A stretch of 64,000 nucleotides of DNA from assembly GCA_016869595.1 (NCBI GenBank), contig VGDT01000003.1, positions 1-64,000 of the forward strand, read 5' to 3'. Origin of the DNA: Alphaproteobacteria bacterium. GTDB lineage: Bacteria > Pseudomonadota > Alphaproteobacteria > Rhizobiales > Beijerinckiaceae. The position numbers were made by a program, and so were the translations under genes. Within the stretch, counting starts at the first letter, position 1. Every line of letters starts with the position of its first letter. Below, piece by piece: positions 36,644 through 44,050 of the stretch. The notes beneath the pieces are model-generated. The model was given only the letters and a program-made list of their open reading frames with translations. It had not been told where the DNA came from and made no database searches.

Positions 36644-38044
36644 ATGCTATTTCTCCTCTTTTTCATCATTGCGCTTGCGGCCGTCGCTTACGGGCTCGAA
36701 TGGCTGATCGAACAGCCGGGTTCGCTGACGCTCGATTTCGCGGGCTATCAGTTCGAGGCCTCTATACCAGTTGCTGTCGCGGGCCTGCTGCTGATCATCG
36801 CCGCGACGATCCTGCTTTGGGCGATCGCTACTGCAGTCGTGCGTCTGCCGGGCCGCTGGACCGGCGGCTCGCGGATGAAGCGCCGCGATAAGGGCTTTGA
36901 CGCCCTTTCGCAGGGCCTCATCGCGGTCGGCTCCGGCGACGCCGCCCGCGCCCGCAAGGCCGCATATGTCGCCGAACGGCTGCTGCCGAACGAGCCGCTT
37001 ACGCAGTTTCTGAAGGCGCAGGCCGCGCAGCTTGCGGGCGACCGGCGGGTCGCGGAAGAGACTTTCCACAAGATGACCTTGAAGCCCGAGACGAAACTTC
37101 TCGGGTTGCGCGGGCTGCATATTGAAGCGCGCCGGCGCGAGGACACGGAAGCGGCGCATCATTTCGCCAAGGAGGCGCATGACATCGCGCCGTTGCCCTG
37201 GGCCGGCTCCGCGATGCTCGAACATCTCGCCGCGCAGGGCGACTGGGAAAAGGCGCGCGAGGCGATCGAGGCAAGCCTCCTCGCCAAGGCCATCGACGCG
37301 CAAACGGCGCAAAATATGCGCGCGGTGGTCGAAACCGCGATGGCGATGGAGAAGGAGCGCGACCATCCGCATGACGCGCTGCATCTCGCGCGCCAGGCGT
37401 TGAAGCGCCGGCCGGGCTTCGCGCCCGCCGCCGTCGCCGCGGCGCGGGTGCTCGTTCGCCATGGCGACCGCAAAAGCGCATTGAAATTGATCGAAACAGT
37501 GTGGGCGACGAAGCCGCATCCCGACCTCGCGGCGGCCTATCTCGAGGCGCTATCGGGCGAATCCAACCCCGCAAAGCTCGCCCGGGCGGAGAAGCTGGCG
37601 CGGGCTGCGCCCAACGCGCCCGAGAGCCGGCATGTTGTCGCCGAGGTCGCGCTGTCGACGCGCAATTTCGCCAAGGCGCGCGAAGTGCTCGCGCCGCTTG
37701 TCGCTGACGGACGACACCCGACCGCGCATACCTGCCTGTTGATGGCCGAGATCGAAGACGCCGAGCATGGACCGTCGGGTCCGGTGCGCGAATGGCTCGC
37801 CCGCGGCTCGCGCGCGCCGCGCGATCCGGTCTGGATCGCCGATGGAGTCGTTTCGAAGAGCTGGCTGCCGATTTCGCCCGTCACCGGCCGGCTCGACGCC
37901 TTCGAATGGAAGCCGCCGCCGGACTCGGCGCAACATTTGACCGAAGAAGGCAAGCCCAATATTCCGGCCGCCTTTTTGACGCGCCCCGCCGAAGCCGTCG
38001 CTTTGCCTTCGTCCGATGTCTCAGGGGAAGCGACGGCGGGCTAG
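36644..38044 (+). CDS. HemY-like TPR membrane protein
   Basis: This is a 466-residue inner-membrane protein. Two N-terminal helices (MLFLLFFIIALAAVAYGLEWLIEQP and VAVAGLLLIIAATILLWAIATAVV) flank the conserved periplasmic turn SLTLDFAGYQFE. A HemY_N domain and TPR-like repeats follow (ARARKAAYVAERLLPNEPLTQFLKAQAAQLAGDRRVAEETFHKM). It starts 16 bp after mic60. Proteins of this type are named after heme-gene neighbours, but they are not protoporphyrinogen oxidases and their function is uncertain. The stop codon TAG is shared head-to-head with the smr stop inside a CTAG. Confidence 0.87.
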   Translation: MLFLLFFIIALAAVAYGLEWLIEQPGSLTLDFAGYQFEASIPVAVAGLLLIIAATILLWAIATAVVRLPGRWTGGSRMKRRDKGFDALSQGLIAVGSGDAARARKAAYVAERLLPNEPLTQFLKAQAAQLAGDRRVAEETFHKMTLKPETKLLGLRGLHIEARRREDTEAAHHFAKEAHDIAPLPWAGSAMLEHLAAQGDWEKAREAIEASLLAKAIDAQTAQNMRAVVETAMAMEKERDHPHDALHLARQALKRRPGFAPAAVAAARVLVRHGDRKSALKLIETVWATKPHPDLAAAYLEALSGESNPAKLARAEKLARAAPNAPESRHVVAEVALSTRNFAKAREVLAPLVADGRHPTAHTCLLMAEIEDAEHGPSGPVREWLARGSRAPRDPVWIADGVVSKSWLPISPVTGRLDAFEWKPPPDSAQHLTEEGKPNIPAAFLTRPAEAVALPSSDVSGEATAG

Positions 38045-38583
38045 CGTGCACGGTCGGCGCGGCGGATGCGCACATAAAGCGCGCCTTCGCCGCCATGATG
38101 GCGCGCGGCTTCGCCAAAGCCCACGACCACGTCGCGTAAATTCGGCGCTTCGAGCCACATCGGCACCACGCGGCGCAGCACGCCGCCCTCTTCGCGCGTC
38201 AGCCCTTTCCCCGTCACGACAATAGCGATGCGCGCGCCATTCCCTTGGCACCTACGCAGGAAGGCCGTTAAGGCGCGCTGCGCCTCAGACTGTCGCATGC
38301 CGTGAAGATCGAGCTTGGCGTCGACTTCGAGCCGACCGCGCTTGATCTTCGTGAAAGTGCGCGAGTCGATGTCGACCGGCCCTGAGGGAGGCTTTGGCGC
38401 CGGCGGCCGGTCGTGAGCGATAGAGGCCGCGGGAGGTGGCGCGCCCGTCTCGACGGAAGGCGAGGGCGCCGGCTTTTTCGGACGCGCGCGCGAAGGCCGG
38501 ACGTCGGCCGTCACCGTCGTCCAGAGCTCGCTTTCGGCCTGCGAAAGCCGGCGCGCATAGCGGCGAGTATTTTCCTCGCTCAC
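38041..38583 (-). CDS. Smr-domain (DNA/RNA endonuclease-like) protein
   Basis: This is a 180-residue protein with a disordered, Pro-rich first half (about residues 28-70) and a C-terminal Smr domain. The domain begins LEVDAKLDLHGMRQSEAQRAL, with the catalytic-type LDLHG, and continues IVVTGKGLTREEGGVLRRVVPMWLEAP and FGEAARHHGGEGALYVRIRR. It overlaps the mltA stop by 4 bp (ATGA) and shares a CTAG stop with the convergent HemY-like gene. The target of the nuclease is not known for this short type. Confidence 0.9.
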   Translation of the reverse strand: MSEENTRRYARRLSQAESELWTTVTADVRPSRARPKKPAPSPSVETGAPPPAASIAHDRPPAPKPPSGPVDIDSRTFTKIKRGRLEVDAKLDLHGMRQSEAQRALTAFLRRCQGNGARIAIVVTGKGLTREEGGVLRRVVPMWLEAPNLRDVVVGFGEAARHHGGEGALYVRIRRADRAR

Positions 38584-39698
38584 GGACCGTCCCCAACGTC
38601 CTTCGGCAGCAGCACGATCATATGGGCGGCGTGACGCACGTCGCCAGCGCGCCGGCCTGCCGCTTCGCCTGCGCCGAAGAAAAGATCGGCGCGCGCAGGA
38701 CCAATTATGGCAGATCCGGTGTCCTGCGCGATCATCAAGCGACGAAATTGCGTTTCCGTTTCTTCCTGCCAGGGAATTCGCGCATCAATCCAGAAAGGGA
38801 GGCCGTAGCACCAGATAGAACGGTCCACGGCGATCGATCGAAGCGGCGTCAACGGCGCGCCCTGACCCCCGATTGGGCCAATCCTTCGTCGTTCCGATTT
38901 GTCGATCTGAAAGAACACGTAGGAGCGATTTTCCTGCATCAGCCGCCGACCCGGCTCTCCAGGAGCGGTTCCGAGCCTTCGCAACGTCTCCTTCATCACA
39001 TCGAGCGACATCTCGGTTTGCGCCACCAACCCGCGCTCGATCATCAGCCGACCAATGGACGTGTAGGGCCATCCGTTGCGCCCGTCATAGGTGAGCGCCA
39101 GGACGGCGCCGCCCGGCAGACGCAAGCGCGCCGAACCTTGCACCTGAATGAGAAACAATTCGACGGGATCACGGACATAAGCGAGCGGATGCGCGCTCGG
39201 CGCCGCGCCTTCCTCTTCGATCGCACGCCGGCCTGGATAGGGCGCCAGCGCGCCATCAGCCCGGCGTCGCGCGCTTGTCAGCTTCTCGCCGGAAGACAAC
39301 ACAAGAGGCCCGTCATTCAACGTTATGAGATCAAGGGGACGCGATAGGACGGGCGTCACGAAGCCCGGCTCTGGCGACAGTCTCGCGTCGACCTCAACCT
39401 CATAGTAAGCGGTGACAAAGCCTTGCGTCTTGATGACGTGAGGACGAAACCAGTTCTGAAAGAAAGCAACGGGATCGCTGTCGGCGTCGAGCGCCGCGCG
39501 CGCGGCTGCAAGGAGCGATCGCGGCGGCGGGACCGCGCTACGCTGCTCTTGCGCGCCGGCGACGATGATTTCGGCGGAACGCCGGAAGGCTTGGAAAGCG
39601 GCGGCGAGATCGTCGGCCGAAAAGCCGTCGATCTCGTCGAATTCTATTTTCTGCAGCAGTTTGGAAGCGGAAAACTGCGGCGCGTTTTCCGGCGACAT
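38580..39698 (-). CDS. mltA: Membrane-bound lytic murein transglycosylase A
   Basis: MltA cleaves peptidoglycan glycan strands with formation of 1,6-anhydro-muramyl products. At 372 residues it has the MltA barrel (FVTAYYEVEVDARLSPEPGFVTPVLSRP), the GSARLRLPGGAVLALTYDGRNGWPYTSIGR segment and the 3D domain ending AQDTGSAIIGPARADLFFGAG with the catalytic Asp. From the only available start (39698, just after the timA stop) no signal peptide or lipobox is seen, which is odd for a periplasmic enzyme. It sits in a timA-mltA-smr operon. Confidence 0.93.
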   Translation of the reverse strand: MSPENAPQFSASKLLQKIEFDEIDGFSADDLAAAFQAFRRSAEIIVAGAQEQRSAVPPPRSLLAAARAALDADSDPVAFFQNWFRPHVIKTQGFVTAYYEVEVDARLSPEPGFVTPVLSRPLDLITLNDGPLVLSSGEKLTSARRRADGALAPYPGRRAIEEEGAAPSAHPLAYVRDPVELFLIQVQGSARLRLPGGAVLALTYDGRNGWPYTSIGRLMIERGLVAQTEMSLDVMKETLRRLGTAPGEPGRRLMQENRSYVFFQIDKSERRRIGPIGGQGAPLTPLRSIAVDRSIWCYGLPFWIDARIPWQEETETQFRRLMIAQDTGSAIIGPARADLFFGAGEAAGRRAGDVRHAAHMIVLLPKDVGDGP

Positions 39699-39700
39699 TC

Positions 39701-40402
39701 TCAGTCTTCGGCTTGCGTCGCGACGAGCTTCCAGTTCGGATCGCCGGCCTTAGGATCGCGCGCGAAGGTCCAGCGTTCGACGATCTTGCGCGTCTGCCCG
39801 CCATCGATCGTTTCGCCGGCCTTGTCGCGGCGCACGTTCATCAGCCGGACGACGAAACGCACCGTCACCTCATTGCGGCCGGCGACCGCCTGGGCGGCGT
39901 CGACCGTCGCCGAGTCGATCGCGACGACAGCGGTCTCCATCGTTTCGCCCTCCTGCTCACGCCGCGCGATTTCCGAGGAGAATCCATCGAAAACGTCCTG
40001 CGACAGGAGCGGCTTCAAGGTCTCCCGGTCGCCCTTGGCGAAAGCGGTGACAATGAGGTCGTAAGCGCGGCGCGCGCCGCTGAGGAAAGCTTTGCCGTCG
40101 AAGCTGGGATCGGAGGCCGCCACGGCGTCGAGGCCGCTCCAAGCGGAAGCGACGCCTTTCTCGGCGACGCCTTCCCAGCGCTCGGCGCCGCTTGGACGCG
40201 CCGGCGTTTCTGCGACGGGCGCAGCGCCCGGCATGGGCGCGAGGGTGGCGGGAGCGGGCGGCCGCGGCGCAAAGCGCGCGGGCGGCGGGGTTTCGCGATC
40301 CACCCGCATTCCGAGCACCGAGCGCAGCTTCCAGATGACGAAAACCGCGAGCGCAGCGAAAGCGATAAGGGTCGGATCGAAGAGATCGCCGGAGCCCGGC
40401 AT
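39701..40402 (-). CDS. Tim44/TimA-family membrane-associated adaptor
   Basis: This is a 233-residue protein. The N-terminal anchor helix (DLFDPTLIAFAALAVFVIWKLRSVLG) is followed by a Pro/Ala-rich linker and a C-terminal Tim44-like domain (about 85-230) with AFLSGARRAYDLIVTAFAKGDRETLKPLLSQDVFDGFSSEIARRE and VRFVVRLMNVRRDKAG. TimA-type proteins are bacterial relatives of the mitochondrial import-motor anchor Tim44. Their client is not settled. I start at 40402 (MPGSGDLFDP), since the earlier ATG at 40438 adds non-conserved residues. It is divergent from fxsA. Confidence 0.88.
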   Translation of the reverse strand: MPGSGDLFDPTLIAFAALAVFVIWKLRSVLGMRVDRETPPPARFAPRPPAPATLAPMPGAAPVAETPARPSGAERWEGVAEKGVASAWSGLDAVAASDPSFDGKAFLSGARRAYDLIVTAFAKGDRETLKPLLSQDVFDGFSSEIARREQEGETMETAVVAIDSATVDAAQAVAGRNEVTVRFVVRLMNVRRDKAGETIDGGQTRKIVERWTFARDPKAGDPNWKLVATQAED

Positions 40403-40522
40403 TAGCAACTCCCGAATAAATCTGTGGTCGGCTATCATGTCGCTGCGAACATGTCACGAATCAAGGGGCGGGCGTATTGCCGCGGACGGAGCGCGCGTAG
40501 AAGGCAAGACACGGGTGAATCA

Positions 40523-40975
40523 GTGAATTCGAAGCTTATCGGCGCAGCGCTTGCAGCGTGGATCGTGCTGGAGATTCTCTCCTTCGCGCTCGTCGTGCGC
40601 GCCGTGGGGCTTCTCGTGGCGATTGCTCTCGCCATTGGCGCGTCGCTTCTCGGCCTTTCCGACGTCAAGCGCCTCCTCGACTTCCTTCGCGCGCGGGTCG
40701 CCGCCAAGGCGAAAGGCGGAGGCGGCGTCATGGCTGACGGCGCGATGCTCGACGGCGCGATGCAGGCGCTCGCCTCGATTCTTCTCATTCTGCCGGGTTT
40801 CGCCTCCGATTTCGTCGGACTGGCGCTGAAATCCCCTTCGGTGCGGGAGAACGTCGCGCGGCGATTACGGGCTCGATCGGGCGTCGCCGACCCCCGCCTC
40901 ATCGATCTCGACCCTCGCGAATGGCGCCGCGAAGCGCGCCGACCGCGGCGAAGCGCGGCGAAACAGGAGCAATGA
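40523..40975 (+). CDS. fxsA: FxsA-family membrane protein
   Basis: This is a 150-residue cytoplasmic-membrane protein. It has helices AALAAWIVLEILSFALVVRAVGLLVAIALAIGASLLGL, then the conserved DGAMLDGAMQALASILLILPGFASDFVGLALKSPSVRENVA, which is the FxsA core. The C-terminus is basic and cytoplasmic. In E. coli FxsA lessens exclusion of phage T7 by F plasmids, while the cellular role is unknown. Start GTG 40523 (VNSKLIGAAL) is chosen because the upstream frame to 40424 has no hydrophobic start. It lies between timA and secB, as in related genomes. Confidence 0.86.
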   Translation: MNSKLIGAALAAWIVLEILSFALVVRAVGLLVAIALAIGASLLGLSDVKRLLDFLRARVAAKAKGGGGVMADGAMLDGAMQALASILLILPGFASDFVGLALKSPSVRENVARRLRARSGVADPRLIDLDPREWRREARRPRRSAAKQEQ

Positions 40976-41055
40976 GGACGCGCCTTGTTCGCATCTAATA
41001 GACGTGTTAGGCGGGCGCGAATTCTTGTTGCAACGGCTCTGCTGGAGACCCTTAC

Positions 41056-41544
41056 ATGACCGATACGAATGGCAACGGCGCGGAAGGGGCGCCGGGCGGC
41101 GCTCCGGCTCTCAACTCGCTCGCTCAATATTTGAAGGATTTCTCCTTCGAGAATCCCAATGCGCCGCGTTCGCTCGGTCCGCAGGAGAAGGCGCCCAACA
41201 TTGCGATCCAGGTCAACGTCAACGCCAAGCAACTGGCGCCGACGGACTTCGAAGTAGGGCTGACGCTCGACTGCAAGGCTGGCGAGGGAGATGGACTCCT
41301 CTTCAAGCTCGATCTCGAATATGGCGGGGTGTTCCGGCTCGTGAACATTCCCGAAGAGCAAATTCATCCGATCGTGATGATCGAATGCCCGCGCATGCTG
41401 TTTCCCTTCGTAAGACAGATCGTGGCGGACGCGACCAGCAAAGGCGGCTATCCGCCGCTCTACATCGACCCGATCGACTTCGTCGCGCTGTATCAGCAAA
41501 AGACGGCCGAAGCCGCGGGCCAGGCTAAAACTCAGCCGAATTAA
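41056..41544 (+). CDS. secB: Protein-export chaperone SecB
   Basis: This tetrameric chaperone holds preproteins unfolded and hands them to SecA. At 162 residues it shows [110 protein letters not shown], all typical. A GGAGACC ribosome site precedes the ATG. Its TAA overlaps the minus-strand dnaQ stop within a TTAA. The secB-dnaQ-coaE-maf order is the one found beside the replication origin in Caulobacter. Confidence 0.96.
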   Translation: MTDTNGNGAEGAPGGAPALNSLAQYLKDFSFENPNAPRSLGPQEKAPNIAIQVNVNAKQLAPTDFEVGLTLDCKAGEGDGLLFKLDLEYGGVFRLVNIPEEQIHPIVMIECPRMLFPFVRQIVADATSKGGYPPLYIDPIDFVALYQQKTAEAAGQAKTQPN

Positions 41545-42254
41545 CCAGCGACGCTCGCCTCAGCTTCGTCGCTGGCGAGATAGCGATCCCAGATCGGCGA
41601 TTTCATCGTTGCGACGAAAATAACGTGGGCCGCCTCTTCGGCCGCGCTCAACCGCGGCGGGAGAGGTTCGGCGCGGCGCGTCAGCAAATCGCCTGACGCG
41701 GCGATGCGCACGGCGTGGACCGTCCGAAGCGACAGCGCCGCCTGCCGCCCGCCGCAAAGCTCGGCATAGACCTCAGCCAGTAGATTGGCGTCGAGCAAAG
41801 CGCCGTGTTTGTCGCGACGGGAAAGATCGATCGCGTAGCGCTGGCACAGAGCGTCGAGAGAGTTGGGGCCGCCAGGGTGGCGGCGGCGCGCCATGGCGAG
41901 CGTGTCGACAATGCGCGCGCCGCCCAATGGGGGCAAATTCATGAGCGCGAATTCGGCGTTGAGAAAGCGCGTGTCGAATTCGGCGTTATGAATGACAAGC
42001 GGCGCATCCTCGATAAAATCGAGAAATGCGCCCGCGATCTCCTTGAAAACCTTGTGCTGCGCGAGGAATTCGCGAGAGAGCCCATGCACGCGAAACGCCT
42101 CTTCCGGCATGTCGCGCTCTGGATCGACGTAGGAATGAAAATAGCGGCCGGTCGGGATGAGATTGGAGATCTCGACCGCCCCGATCTCGACGACGCGATG
42201 GCCGCTCGATGGATCGAGTCCCGTCGTTTCAGTATCGAGAACGATCTCGCGCAT
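41541..42254 (-). CDS. dnaQ: DNA polymerase III epsilon subunit (proofreading exonuclease)
   Basis: This is the 3'-5' exonuclease subunit of the replicase. The 237-residue product has Exo[12 protein letters not shown] (D and E metal ligands), Exo[15 protein letters not shown] and Exo[25 protein letters not shown]. An N-terminal ATG exists at 42263, but [12 protein letters not shown] at 42254 fits the family. The C-terminal tail that binds the alpha subunit is present but variable. Convergent with secB; a family D repeat lies in the gap before the upstream coaE gene. Confidence 0.94.
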   Translation of the reverse strand: MREIVLDTETTGLDPSSGHRVVEIGAVEISNLIPTGRYFHSYVDPERDMPEEAFRVHGLSREFLAQHKVFKEIAGAFLDFIEDAPLVIHNAEFDTRFLNAEFALMNLPPLGGARIVDTLAMARRRHPGGPNSLDALCQRYAIDLSRRDKHGALLDANLLAEVYAELCGGRQAALSLRTVHAVRIAASGDLLTRRAEPLPPRLSAAEEAAHVIFVATMKSPIWDRYLASDEAEASVAG

Positions 42255-42290
42255 GCTAAGCAAACCCTGGCTGGCGCATTGGCTTAAGCC

Positions 42291-42400
42291 ATGTCATTCC
42301 CGGCAGGCCAAAGGCCTGACCGGGAATCCAGAGTAACACCAAAACGCGTATTGCGATTCTGGATTCCCGATCGCTCGCTTGGCGAGCGTCGGGAAATCCA
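42291..42400. repeat. Palindromic repeat (family D), intergenic copy between dnaQ and coaE
   Basis: It begins TGTCATTCCCGGCAGGCCAA, closes a first hairpin with CGGGAATCCAG, and after a short spacer opens a second hairpin CTGGATTCCCGATCGCTCGC that closes TCGGGAAATCC. The same two-hairpin design, with the same terminal words TGTCATTCCCG and GGATTCCCGATC, occurs inside rsmA at 61647-61754. Confidence 0.82.
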
Positions 42401-42421
42401 CGCCGCTCAACAAGTACCGCA

Positions 42422-43030
42422 TCATGTCTCCAGCTGCGCTTCAAGCGCCTTTATGATGTTTCGCACCTCTTGGCGCGCCGCGTCCAGACCCTTGTCGGTA
42501 TGCACCACGAAATCGGCGCGCGCGCGCTTTTCTGAATCAGGCGTCTGCTTCGACAGAATGGACGCAAATTTCTCGGCCGTCATGCCTTCACGCGCGAGAA
42601 CCCGCTCCTTTTGCACATTTTCCGGCGCGGTGACGACGACGATGGCGTCAAACTCATTTTCGGCGCCGGTTTCAAAGAGCAGCGGAATATCGAAGACGAT
42701 AATGCGGTCGCCGATCTTTCGGCGCTCTTCGATCAAGGCGTCGCGCGCCTTCCACACCATCGGATGAACGATGTCTTCGAGACGTTTGAGCGCCACAGGA
42801 TCGCTGAGAACGCGCTGGGCGAGCCGCTGACGGTCGACAACGCCATCGATGACGACGCCAGGAAAGGCGCGGTCGATCTCAGCTGCGGCGGGGCCTTTGT
42901 AGAGATCGTGCACGAGCCGATCCGAATCGAGCACCTCTATGCCTTCAGCGCGGAACATGTCGGCGGTCGTCGACTTGCCCATGCCGATCGAGCCTGTGAG
43001 CCCGACGCGCAGTATCTTTTGTCCGCTCAC
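42422..43030 (-). CDS. coaE: Dephospho-CoA kinase
   Basis: CoaE performs the last step of coenzyme A synthesis. At 202 residues it carries the P-loop LTGSIGMGKST, then DSDRLVHDLY, the lid segment and IVFDIPLLFETGAENEFDAIVVVTAPENVQKERVLAR. It overlaps the maf stop by 4 bp (ATGA), so the two are translated together. In most relatives aroE lies between maf and coaE; here it is missing from that position. Confidence 0.95.
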   Translation of the reverse strand: MSGQKILRVGLTGSIGMGKSTTADMFRAEGIEVLDSDRLVHDLYKGPAAAEIDRAFPGVVIDGVVDRQRLAQRVLSDPVALKRLEDIVHPMVWKARDALIEERRKIGDRIIVFDIPLLFETGAENEFDAIVVVTAPENVQKERVLAREGMTAEKFASILSKQTPDSEKRARADFVVHTDKGLDAARQEVRNIIKALEAQLET

Positions 43031-43653
43031 GAGAGAAGCGCTCCCTCACGTCGAAGCGCCTCGAGAAGCGCCAGCAAGGGGAGCCCCATGATCGTCCAAT
43101 GATCGCCTTCGACCTTCGAGAAGACTTGCGCGCCCAGGCCTTCGATCTGATAAGCGCCGGCCGATGCCAGCGCATGATCTCCAACCGCCGTGAGATAAGC
43201 GGCGATGAATTCGTCAGTAAGCTTGCGCATTGTGAGATCCGCGATCCCGACCGTCTCGAAGATGATCGCGCCGTCGCGAGCAAGCGCAATCGCCGAATGC
43301 AGCCGATGTCGCCGCCCGGAAAGAAACTGCAGGAGCGCTTCAGCCTCCTGCATATTTGCGGGCTTGCCGAAAATCTTGCCTTCGCAGCTTGCGACCTGAT
43401 CGGCTCCAAGCACGAACCGCGCTGGAGCGGAAATCGCGAGCGCTTTGGCGCGCGCCAGAGCTAGAGCAATCGCATCGGCGTCAGCGCCTCCAAGACTCGA
43501 TTCGATTGCGCGTTCGTCAACGTCAGCGGGAATCGACTCGAAAGGCACGCCCGAATGCAGTAGCGCCTGCCGCCGCCCGACGCTTTTCGAGGCGAGAATC
43601 AGCGGCGCCGATTCGCGCCAGAAGGGAGACGTCTGCCGGTCGGTCACGTCCAC
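43027..43653 (-). CDS. maf: Maf-family nucleoside triphosphate pyrophosphatase
   Basis: Maf proteins hydrolyse modified or canonical nucleotides such as dTTP/UTP and have been linked to septum control. The 208-residue product shows the N-terminal LILASKSVGRRQALLHSG, ADVDERAIE and the active-site FVLGADQVASCEG, ending DHWTIMGLPLLALLEALRREG. The SKSVGR variant replaces the SxSPRR of canonical Maf. It is the gene immediately left of the proposed origin and runs away from it, on the strand opposite to hemE. Confidence 0.92.
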   Translation of the reverse strand: MDVTDRQTSPFWRESAPLILASKSVGRRQALLHSGVPFESIPADVDERAIESSLGGADADAIALALARAKALAISAPARFVLGADQVASCEGKIFGKPANMQEAEALLQFLSGRRHRLHSAIALARDGAIIFETVGIADLTMRKLTDEFIAAYLTAVGDHALASAGAYQIEGLGAQVFSKVEGDHWTIMGLPLLALLEALRREGALLS

Positions 43654-44050
43654 AGCCCCCGCGCATAAGCCGAAGAGCGGGGATAAAGCGCCGCCGAAAT
43701 TTGCCGCGCTTCGGTCAACGGGAAAAGCTCGGCCAAGCGCTCAACAGGCAAAGTCCTGTCGAACGGAATTTGCAAGGAGCCAGCACTCCAGGAATTCACA
43801 GGCCGTCCACAATCATCTGCCCCGAGAACTTCCGATATAGTGATGATTTCATTTGCCGTCCGGATTTTTCCCGCGTTTCTCTAGGCTGCTGGGCGTTCGC
43901 CGATCGCCTGTGAGCGACTGGTTAATGAAAATTAACCTTCGTGCTTTCAGAGATACAAATAAAGAATCAATTCCTTTTAAAATGAATTTTCTTTTAACGC
44001 CGATTCACGCTACGCCGACTCCAACGAACGATACGGAGGGATTGAACGGG
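43654..44050. other. Candidate chromosomal replication origin (oriC) between maf and hemE
   Basis: This is a 397-bp non-coding region. Its right part is very AT-rich: 43921-43998 has 19 G/C out of 78 bases in a genome that is otherwise clearly GC-rich. DnaA-box-like nonamers (consensus TTATNCACA) occur at 43678-43686 (reverse, CGGGGATAA, 7 of 9), 43792-43800 (GAATTCACA, 7 of 9) and 43803-43811 (CCGTCCACA, 6 of 9). A near-IHF site (AATCAATTCCTTT) lies at 43965-43977. Genes on both sides match the Caulobacter origin neighbourhood (secB, dnaQ, coaE, maf / hemE), and parAB with parS lie within 10 kb. The hemE promoter must also be here. Confidence 0.65.
43920..43937. promoter_or_regulatory. Perfect 18-bp inverted repeat in the origin/hemE region
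   Basis: GGTTAAT-GAAA-ATTAACC is a perfect 7-4-7 palindrome at the left edge of the AT-rich block. The two TTAA words are 6 bp apart, one short of the CtrA consensus TTAA-N7-TTAA. It may be an operator for hemE or a regulator site within the origin. Confidence 0.4.

Noticed and set aside
43922..43935. CtrA binding site in the origin region
   Set aside because: The two TTAA words are separated by 6 bp, not the 7 of the consensus, so I do not call a CtrA site, only an inverted repeat.
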